Source of the DNA: Ruminiclostridium sp. | Lineage (GTDB): Bacteria; Bacillota; Clostridia; Oscillospirales; Oscillospiraceae | Direction of reading: 5' to 3' | DNA length: 10,872 nt | Assembly (NCBI GenBank): GCA_017560855.1 | Contig: JAFZEB010000090.1 | Coordinates: forward strand, 1-10,872 | Shown here: positions 6,551 to 10,872 of the stretch, in pieces | Numbering within the stretch: the stretch's first letter is position 1 | Layout of the letters: each line of letters begins with the position of its first letter | Position numbers and translations under genes: made by a program | The notes under the pieces: generated by a model | Seen by the model: the letters and a program-made list of their open reading frames with translations, nothing else | Database searches by the model: none | Told to the model about the DNA's origin: nothing

Positions 6551-7009
6551 TTAGGAAAAATACTTTTCTGCAATCAGCCAAGTTTCATTTCCGTTACAAT
6601 CAGTTAAAACAAGGAAGACATCTGCTTGTCCAGTAGGTCCCTCCTCAAATCGGAACTGAAACTCTTCATCGCAACGTGCACTACAACTGGATCTGGTAAG
6701 CAGAGAACCATTATCGGTTATTCTCCAACGCATAAAACCTTCCCCGTGGCCGTTGTGAGCATAGCGAACACCGTCGCCCTCCCATTCTTCATTATCATAG
6801 CCACAGTAAAACAGGAACGCAGGTTTTCTTGTTGTTTGGTTAAACCAGTTTTCGCCTTCTTCCAAACGTTCCTGTAATGTTGGCCCAGGAGCTGGCTTTA
6901 GAAAGTCAATTTCTTGATCCCTACTCAAATACATGACCAATGCCAGCAGAACGGCGACGACTATGATTCCAACGATGAGAATATGCGCCGTTCTTTTTGT
7001 ATCTCTCAT
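6551..7009 (-). CDS. Membrane-anchored extracytoplasmic protein, paralogue of the 5179-5586 lipoprotein
   Basis: The frame is open up to 7357, but the ATG at 7009 has an excellent AGGAGG site 10 bases upstream, and the following residues form a normal N-terminus: a short basic cytoplasmic stretch then one hydrophobic helix (about residues 8-29). There is no lipobox, so it should be a single-pass anchored protein of 152 residues with its body outside. The body carries the pattern LEEGENWF, GVRYAHNGHGEGF, MRWRITDNGSLL, FQFRFE and FLVLTDCNGNETWLI, matching the motif order in the lipoprotein at 5179-5586. Cysteines at 69, 109, 113 and 138 may form disulfides. It is the first gene of the five-gene minus-strand set. 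Function unknown. Confidence 0.78.
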   Translation of the reverse strand: MRDTKRTAHILIVGIIVVAVLLALVMYLSRDQEIDFLKPAPGPTLQERLEEGENWFNQTTRKPAFLFYCGYDNEEWEGDGVRYAHNGHGEGFMRWRITDNGSLLTRSSCSARCDEEFQFRFEEGPTGQADVFLVLTDCNGNETWLIAEKYFS

Positions 7010-7028
7010 ATATACTTCTCCTCCTATC

Positions 7029-7247
7029 TTTGTTTTCTCCCGTCCCAGACCCAGGGAGAGCCGCCGGGACTCTCCCCGGAAGGGCCGGAGAAAAACAAAA
7101 TGCCGTGCAGGTATCATTACCCTACACGACATGACAGGAGGCGAAAACGCCTCATATGCACACTCACCCCATATTTGCCTACGACAAACTCGACGATGCC
7201 ATACACGTAGACCAACAGCTCCCACTGCAAAACCCTTGCATTGGGAG
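7029..7247. other. Gene-free hairpin-rich intergenic stretch
   Basis: No convincing gene is visible here. Four inverted repeats follow one another: 7029-7042 with 7085-7099 (TTTGTTTTCTCC against GGAGAAAAACAAA, one bulge), enclosing a smaller GGGAGAG/CTCTCCC hairpin; 7104-7130 (CGTG...GGTA/TACC...CACG); 7138-7153 (GAGGCG-AAAA-CGCCTC); and 7219-7247 (CTCCCA...TGCA/TGCA...TGGGAG). On the minus strand this would be the 5' leader of the lipoprotein operon. On the plus strand it lies ahead of the candidate RNA promoter. Its role is unknown. Confidence 0.5.
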
Positions 7248-7264
7248 TGGAAAAACGGTATAAT
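7236..7264 (+). promoter_or_regulatory. Candidate promoter for a structured RNA
   Basis: A perfect -10 TATAAT at 7259-7264 lies 17 bases after a weak -35, TTGCAT (7236-7241). The -35 sits in the right arm of the 7219-7247 hairpin. Predicted start is near 7271, the first base of the P1 stem described in the next entry. Confidence 0.55.
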
Positions 7265-7270
7265 ATCGTC

Positions 7271-7368
7271 TATGCGGTGCGGCCTGATGGCCGTTGTGTA
7301 GGTGCGGGAACACCTGGACAGGCATTCGAGGCTCCTACCCCTCGAATGCTGCCGCATATTTTGTTTTT
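7271..7368 (+). ncRNA. Candidate structured non-coding RNA, unassigned family
   Basis: The sequence folds by eye into a closed multibranch structure. P1 is TATGCGG (7271-7277) with CCGCATA (7352-7358). P2 is CGGCC-TGAT-GGCCG (7280-7293). P3 is AGGTG-CGGGAA-CACCT (7300-7315). P4 is a perfect 10-bp stem, 7322-7331 with 7340-7349, with loop CTCCTACC. The P4 loop bases CCTAC (7334-7338) could pair with GTAGG (7298-7302), giving a pseudoknot that competes with P3. A T-rich run, ATTTTGTTTTT, follows P1, and a TATAAT box lies 6 bases upstream. It lacks the signatures of tmRNA, RNase P, SRP RNA or riboswitches that I know. The transcript might continue to the hairpin at 7415-7449. A palindromic DNA element is the alternative. 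Confidence 0.5.
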
Positions 7369-7414
7369 CAAGAAAAGTTTAGCAGATATTAAGGAAAATA
7401 GCAAGGGTAAAAAC

Positions 7415-7449
7415 AAAGGACAGGTCCGATGTGTCGGATCTGTCCTTTT
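7415..7449. terminator. Bidirectional hairpin terminator
   Basis: A 15-bp stem (7415-7429 with 7434-7448, one G-T pair) closes on the loop TGTG. On the plus strand it is followed by T-rich sequence starting TTTTCTGTC. On the minus strand it is followed by TTTGTTTTTACCC, the better U-tract. It could end the candidate RNA transcript from the left, the DUF5714-arsC operon from the right, or both. Confidence 0.75.
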
Positions 7450-7481
7450 CTGTCATTCATAGTGCGTATCCTTTAGAGCGT

Positions 7482-7560
7482 GGGCCAATGTGGGCATCGG
7501 CCCTTACAGGGGGAGTGCCGATCTTTGCACTGTCGTAGGGGCGGATTACATATCCGCCCG
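7482..7560. repeat. REP-like palindromic repeat cluster 3 (two units)
   Basis: Two units point in opposite directions: 7482-7507 (GGGCCAATGTGGGCATCGGCCC then TTAC, a near copy of the 3946 unit in reverse) and 7535-7560 (GTAGGGGCGGATTACATATCCGCCCG). The following 7562-7573 (GCAACGTGGGTC) matches, inverted and with one mismatch, the sequence next to cluster 1 at 1314-1325. Confidence 0.75.
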
Positions 7561-7584
7561 GGCAACGTGGGTCGAACCCTTTGG

Positions 7585-7615
7585 GCTGCTGAGGATTTCC
7601 TCAGCGGCTTTTCTT
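7585..7615 (+). terminator. Second copy of the cysS terminator hairpin
   Basis: The stem 7585-7595 with 7598-7608 (one T-G pair) is followed by TTTTCTT. Bases 7588-7615 are identical to 3898-3925 at the end of cysS. The U-tract points along the plus strand, yet no plus-strand gene ends here; the nearest gene is the minus-strand one ending at 7617. It therefore looks like a displaced or duplicated terminator, although the stem could still act on minus-strand transcripts. Confidence 0.7.
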
Positions 7616-7616
7616 A

Positions 7617-7817
7617 TCAAAGGAGCATAAGTGGTGCGGTGATGCCAGCCAGGATGAGCAGGAGGGAAAGGCCGGTCATAAAGACCCAGAAGACGGAGGG
7701 TTTTCCCACCTTGATCCAACCGGTGATCAGGGCCCCAAGGCCGAACACCAGAACAAAGGGCCAGAGAAACCAGGTCGCATAGTATATGAGAGCACAGATT
7801 TCCAGTATTTCGCCCAT
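7617..7817 (-). CDS. Small two-helix membrane protein
   Basis: The 66-residue protein is hydrophobic with two predicted membrane helices (about residues 9-34 and 41-65) joined by a short loop containing Lys and Pro. It starts 12 bases after the stop of the flavin reductase-like gene, with a weak AAGGGGG ribosome site, so it is probably the last gene of that operon. I do not recognise a family. Its link with arsenic or redox chemistry is only positional. The terminator copy described in the previous entry begins next to its stop. Confidence 0.65.
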   Translation of the reverse strand: MGEILEICALIYYATWFLWPFVLVFGLGALITGWIKVGKPSVFWVFMTGLSLLLILAGITAPLMLL

Positions 7818-7829
7818 AGGCCCACCCCC

Positions 7830-8387
7830 TTACTTCAACTCCACCCCGTCCTCGAAGGCGTTGCCCACCTTCTCGGTGACCAGCAGGTAGTCGTGGTTCA
7901 TGGGGTCGTAGGCGATGGGGCGGAGCTTGGCCATGTCCACGCTGCCGTCCTCCCGCAGGACGGACTCGTCGGCGCAGACATTCACGATCTGGCCGATGAG
8001 CAGCTCGGATTCCTCGTCATAGCTCACCATGCGGCACTCCAGGGCCACGGGAAGCTCCTGGAAGAGGGGGGCATCCACGAGGGCGCTCTTCTCTGCGGTC
8101 CAGCCGGTCTTGGCGAACTTGTCGGGCTCGTCGTTGGCGGAGACGATACCCACGTAGTCGGCGGGGACCACCTGGTCGGCGGTGGCCAGGCTCACGGTGA
8201 AGTCCTTCCGGGCAAAAATGTTCTGGGTGGTCTTGTGGTCGGCCAGGAAGATGGCCACCCGGTCCATGTCGGCAATGGTGCCCCAGACGGCGTTCATGGC
8301 GTTGGGGACCCCATCCTCGTTGTAGGTGCCGATGATCAGGACGGGCATGGGGAACAGGTAGGGCTGAGGGCCAAAACTTCTTCTCAT
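7830..8387 (-). CDS. Flavin reductase-like (FMN-binding split-barrel) protein
   Basis: The 185-residue protein has the layout of the flavoredoxin / flavin reductase-like family: an N-terminal PMPVLIIGTYNEDGVPNAMNAVWG strand pair, VAIFLADHKTTQNI (residues 44-57) in the position of the flavin phosphate-binding segment, FTVSLATADQV, DKFAKTGWTAEKSALVDAP and an acidic ECRM...GQIVNV end. Members bind FMN and reduce flavins or act as electron carriers in the cytoplasm. The start has AAGGAGAG 8 bases upstream. It lies 13 bases after arsC in the same direction. It might supply electrons for oxyanion or thiol reduction in this operon, but that is inference from position only. Confidence 0.9.
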   Translation of the reverse strand: MRRSFGPQPYLFPMPVLIIGTYNEDGVPNAMNAVWGTIADMDRVAIFLADHKTTQNIFARKDFTVSLATADQVVPADYVGIVSANDEPDKFAKTGWTAEKSALVDAPLFQELPVALECRMVSYDEESELLIGQIVNVCADESVLREDGSVDMAKLRPIAYDPMNHDYLLVTEKVGNAFEDGVELK

Positions 8388-8400
8388 GGTGTTCTCTCCT

Positions 8401-8811
8401 TTATAAAATCTCGTTGGTTTCGATGCGGTGTTTCAGGTCCAGGACTTTTTCTTCAATGGCATCCATGGTGGCAAGAAAGACCTGGTCCGGGTGGCCGGAG
8501 GGGTCATCCAGGCCCCAGTCCTCCCGGTGGCGGCAGGGGAGCCAGGGGCAGTCTACGTTGCACCCCATGGTGACCACCACATCCACCGGCGGGATCTCCG
8601 CCAGCAGCTTGGAGCGCTGTGTGGCCTCCATGTCGATGCCGTGACGGTCCTTCATCAGGCGGACGGCATCCTGGTTGATCTGGGGCTTGGTCTCGGTGCC
8701 GGCGGAGTAGCTTTCAAAGACCTCCCCCGCCAGGGCCTTGCCTAACGCCTCGGCCATCTGGCTCCGGCAGGAGTTGTGGACGCAGACGAAGGCGACCTTG
8801 GGTTTGCTCAT
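8401..8811 (-). CDS. arsC: Arsenate reductase, thioredoxin-coupled low-molecular-weight phosphatase type
   Basis: The enzyme reduces arsenate to arsenite using a cysteine relay and thioredoxin. The 136-residue protein shows the P-loop CVHNSCRSQMAEA (Cys10, Arg16), SAGTETK, the redox segment VVVTMGCNVDCPWLPC (Cys84, Cys88, Cys93) and the general-acid loop WGLDDPSG (Asp102/Asp103). The S. aureus pI258 enzyme uses Cys10, Cys82 and Cys89, so Cys84 and one of Cys88/Cys93 are the likely relay residues here. Start: GGAGGTGA 6 bases before an ATG that overlaps the upstream gene's stop (ATGA), implying coupling. No arsenite pump (ArsB/Acr3) or ArsR is in this window. A simple tyrosine phosphatase is less likely because of the extra cysteines. 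Confidence 0.93.
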   Translation of the reverse strand: MSKPKVAFVCVHNSCRSQMAEALGKALAGEVFESYSAGTETKPQINQDAVRLMKDRHGIDMEATQRSKLLAEIPPVDVVVTMGCNVDCPWLPCRHREDWGLDDPSGHPDQVFLATMDAIEEKVLDLKHRIETNEIL

Positions 8812-9503
8812 TTGGGTTCACCTCCAAAGAAGGGGCACCGCTCCTTGATGCACTGGTTGTTCTGCTTCTGGTGGGTACATTCCGGGGGCACCCGGTCCAT
8901 GACGATGCCCAGATGCTCCTCTGCAAAGTCGATGGCCGCCTGGATGGCCAAGTAGCCGTTCCGCTTACAGCACCGGGGGCCGCCCACCAGGCCCAGGGTT
9001 TCCAGGGACTTGGCGGTCATCCGGTTGGACAGGCCCCAGAGTTCTCCGGCCAGGGGGGTGGAGCCGGTGAGGATGGACACGAACATACCCGTGCTCACCC
9101 CGGCCCCGCAGGCCCCCCAGAAACCGCAGGCTCCGCCGGGGACCTGCTTGCCCCGGGCGTGCATCTCCTTCAGGGCGGTGGCCAGGTCCAGGTCAGCCCC
9201 GGCGTTCTTGGCGGCGGTGAGAAGGGCGGCGCCGATCATGGTGTGATGCTCCGGGCCGTGCATGTGGCAGAAGGGGAGGTCCATCATTTGTTTCAGAATG
9301 GCGATGGGGTCCCGGGAGGTCGCCCGGAGGCAGAGGCCGAAGATGGTGTCCAGGCCTTGGGTGTGGCAGTCGGAGCAGACATAGTGCCCCTTCACACACC
9401 GGGTCTTGCTGGGCTCGGTCTTGCCGCAGATGGCGCAGGTCATGGGTTCGTCCTGGGTGAGGTACTCCAGGGGAGCCTGACAGATGAGACATTCTTCCTT
9501 CAT
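8808..9503 (-). CDS. Cysteine-rich DUF5714-like protein with N-terminal zinc-ribbon-like region
   Basis: The 231-residue protein has paired cysteines at the N-terminus (5/8, 23/26, 36, 43/46), consistent with one or two metal sites. Then come strongly patterned motifs: MHGPEHH (81-87), GGACGFWGACGAG (123-135), and GGPRCCKR (174-181). The tail holds Cys209, 218 and 223. From memory these motifs define DUF5714, found in Clostridia and methanogens; the biochemical role is not known to me. The many Cys and His residues suggest metal, metalloid or iron-sulfur binding. The gene is first in the operon, with a GGGAGG site 8 bases before ATG, and it overlaps arsC by four bases, so its product is probably needed in step with arsenate reductase. 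It is not a recognisable ArsR, pump or methyltransferase. Confidence 0.75.
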   Translation of the reverse strand: MKEECLICQAPLEYLTQDEPMTCAICGKTEPSKTRCVKGHYVCSDCHTQGLDTIFGLCLRATSRDPIAILKQMMDLPFCHMHGPEHHTMIGAALLTAAKNAGADLDLATALKEMHARGKQVPGGACGFWGACGAGVSTGMFVSILTGSTPLAGELWGLSNRMTAKSLETLGLVGGPRCCKRNGYLAIQAAIDFAEEHLGIVMDRVPPECTHQKQNNQCIKERCPFFGGEPK

Positions 9504-9531
9504 GGGGGTTCCTCCCTTGTGGTTTTTACCC

Positions 9532-9556
9532 AGTATACCACCTCTTTTGACAAAAG
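9532..9556 (-). promoter_or_regulatory. Promoter of the DUF5714-arsC operon with palindromic candidate operator
   Basis: On the minus strand an extended -10, TGGTATACT (TATACT at 9537-9532), precedes the operon by about 30 bases; the -35 is weak, as is usual with an extended -10. The 13-bp palindrome CTTTTGACAAAAG (9544-9556) lies in the spacer just upstream, a good place for a repressor. Which regulator might bind is unknown. Confidence 0.55.
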
Positions 9557-9586
9557 GGAATGGGGGACTTTTTTCGCCGAAACCCC

Positions 9587-9615
9587 TTGCAATACGGGCC
9601 TTTTCCCGCTATGAT
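9587..9615 (+). promoter_or_regulatory. Sigma-A-type promoter of the ABC-F gene
   Basis: TTGCAA (9587-9592), a 17-base spacer and TATGAT (9610-9615) make a good vegetative promoter. Transcription should begin near 9622, leaving a leader of about 25 bases before the ATG at 9648. It is divergent from the arsC-operon promoter; the two share the 9504-9647 gap. Confidence 0.7.
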
Positions 9616-9647
9616 ACCCATGAACAAAATGAAAATGAGGAATCTTT

Positions 9648-10872
9648 ATGATCAAAGCTGAAAACCTGTCCTTTGGCTACGACGACAAGGACTTATACCA
9701 TACCATTGACTTTACCCTGGAGGCCGGCCGTCACTGCGCCCTCATCGGCAGCAACGGCACCGGCAAGACCACCCTGGCTGACCTTATCCGCCGCCCGGAT
9801 GACTACCTCTTCAACGGCACTCTGGAGACCGAGGGCGTGGGCCGCATTGGCTTTGTGAGCCAGTTTGCCAGCCGGGAGAAGGGCCAGGAGGTCACCGTGT
9901 TTGAATACCTGAGCGGGGACTTCCTCCGTCTGCAGGAATCCATCGACGATGTCTGTGCCCGCATGGAGGAGACCGAGGACCTGGACGCCCTGCTGGAGGA
10001 GTACCAGACCCTCCTGGACGAGAGCGAGTCCATGGATGCCGACAATTACGAGACCAACATCCGCCGTCAGCTCCACCTGGCAGAACTCACCGACAAGGCC
10101 GACCTGGAGCTGTCCAAGCTCTCCGGCGGTGAGTACAAGCTCATCCAGGTCATCCGCCAGATGCTCCTGCGTCCCGGCCTGCTGGTGATGGACGAGCCCG
10201 ACGTCTTCCTGGACTTTGAGAACCTGAACGGTCTGCGGGACCTGATCAACGCCTACGAGGGCACCCTGCTGGTCATCACCCACAGCCGCTACCTGCTGGC
10301 CCACTGCTTCGACAAGATCTGGCATCTGGAGAACGCTGATCTTCAGGAGTTCGACGGCAACTTCCGGGAGTACAACCTCTCCCTGCTGCAGAAGAAGATC
10401 GACCTCCAGGAGGCTGCCGCCAAGGACCAGGGCGAGATCCAGCGTGTTACCGAGCTGGTGGAGCGTCTGCGGGACGAGGCCACCAAGATCGTGGATCCCC
10501 TGAAGGGCCGCACCCTCAAGGGCAAGGTCAGCTATCTGGAGCGGCTCCAGGCCCGGCAGATCAAGGCCCCCTTCGTGGAGATCCGCCAGCCGGAAATCAC
10601 CCTGCCTGTGGTGGAGGTGAATGAGGAGGAAGAACCCAAGGTTCTGCTGGAGGTCAGCGACTACAGCCTGGCATTCTCTGAAAAGCTCCTGGAACACGTA
10701 AACTTCACCGTCAGCCAGCACCAGAAGGTGGCCATTGTTGGCCCCAACGGCACCGGCAAGACAACCCTTCTGCGCCAGCTGTGGCAGAACGAGAACCCCG
10801 CCATCCGTTTCCATGAGGATGCCAAGGTGGGCTTCTTCTCCCAGCTTCAGGAGGAACGGCTCAACGAGAACA
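9648..10872 (+). CDS. ABC-F family ATPase, 3' end outside window
   Basis: The first 408 residues are visible and the frame is open to the last base. ABC-F proteins are soluble twin-ATPase proteins that act on the ribosome; some protect it from antibiotics. Domain 1 has Walker A GSNGTGKTT (34-42), Q-loop Gln72, signature LSGGE (158-162), Walker B LLVMDEP (Asp182, catalytic Glu183) and switch His212 in ITHSR. A charged helical linker (about 243-305) corresponds to the P-site tRNA interaction region. Domain 2 starts near 331 with Walker A GPNGTGKTT (365-373). No membrane segments are present. The D-loop reads DEPDVFLD rather than the usual DEPTNHLD. A GAGG site lies 8 bases before ATG. Whether it gives drug resistance cannot be judged here. 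Confidence 0.92.
   Translation, partial: MIKAENLSFGYDDKDLYHTIDFTLEAGRHCALIGSNGTGKTTLADLIRRPDDYLFNGTLETEGVGRIGFVSQFASREKGQEVTVFEYLSGDFLRLQESIDDVCARMEETEDLDALLEEYQTLLDESESMDADNYETNIRRQLHLAELTDKADLELSKLSGGEYKLIQVIRQMLLRPGLLVMDEPDVFLDFENLNGLRDLINAYEGTLLVITHSRYLLAHCFDKIWHLENADLQEFDGNFREYNLSLLQKKIDLQEAAAKDQGEIQRVTELVERLRDEATKIVDPLKGRTLKGKVSYLERLQARQIKAPFVEIRQPEITLPVVEVNEEEEPKVLLEVSDYSLAFSEKLLEHVNFTVSQHQKVAIVGPNGTGKTTLLRQLWQNENPAIRFHEDAKVGFFSQLQEERLNEN

Noticed and set aside
6526..6573. Upstream start (ATG at 6573) for the 5611-6525 lipoprotein
   Set aside because: It would place 16 residues before a normal signal peptide and overlap the previous gene's end; GGGGAG supports 6525.
7131..7301. Short plus-strand frames starting at 7131 (57 codons) and 7156 (35 codons)
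   Set aside because: The 7131 start has no ribosome site, the AGGAGG before 7156 is too far (13 bases) and part of a hairpin, and neither peptide resembles a known protein.
7010..7357. Extended N-terminus of the 6551-7009 gene
   Set aside because: The added stretch runs through hairpins and the RNA candidate and looks random; AGGAGG and a membrane helix mark the start at 7009.
7271..7449. Assignment of the RNA candidate to SRP RNA, 6S RNA, tmRNA, RNase P or a known riboswitch
   Set aside because: None of the core signatures of these families that I know is present, so the candidate is left unassigned.
8871..9614. 247-residue plus-strand open frame
   Set aside because: It mirrors the DUF5714-like gene; low-complexity Gly/Ala/Val-rich protein with no motif or ribosome site.
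9693..10814. 373-residue minus-strand open frame
   Set aside because: It is antisense to the ABC-F gene, which has all expected motifs on the plus strand.

Overview
The window looks like a chromosomal piece of a gut-type Clostridia bacterium, probably Oscillospiraceae (Flavonifractor/Oscillibacter-like). This is inferred from the GC-rich clostridial coding style, strong AGGAGG-type ribosome sites, a T-box leader on a cysE-cysS operon, and small palindromic repeats built on GTAGGGGC...GCCC scattered between genes. No database search was possible.

Layout. (1) 1-1244, plus strand: the 3' part of a HipA-like kinase gene, then a small four-helix membrane protein. (2) 1247-3925, plus strand: a palindromic repeat cluster, a sigma-A-type promoter, a cysteine-specific T-box leader (specifier TGC at 1541-1543, attenuator 1637-1675), then cysE (TTG start at 1720) and cysS overlapping by ATGA, closed by a strong terminator. 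Serine acetyltransferase makes the precursor of cysteine and cysteinyl-tRNA synthetase uses cysteine, so uncharged tRNA-Cys would switch on both. (3) 3946-7009: a visibly AT-richer island with five minus-strand genes, transcribed from 7009 down to 4098. Four encode lipoproteins and one a membrane-anchored protein. All look extracytoplasmic and none has a function I recognise. (4) 7010-7616: about 600 bases with no convincing gene but dense hairpins, including a candidate free-standing structured RNA (about 7271-7368) behind a TATAAT promoter, a bidirectional terminator, another repeat cluster, and a second copy of the cysS terminator core. (5) 7617-9503, minus strand: a four-gene operon of a cysteine-rich DUF5714-like protein, ArsC-type arsenate reductase, flavin reductase-like protein and a small membrane protein. 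(6) 9587-10872, plus strand: divergent promoter and the first 408 codons of an ABC-F ATPase that runs off the window.

The most unusual parts are the lipoprotein island, which is bracketed by direct copies of a 28-bp terminator core and by palindromic repeats; the unassigned structured RNA candidate beside it; and the covarying palindromic repeat family. The core metabolism genes (T-box, cysE, cysS, arsC) are secure calls.
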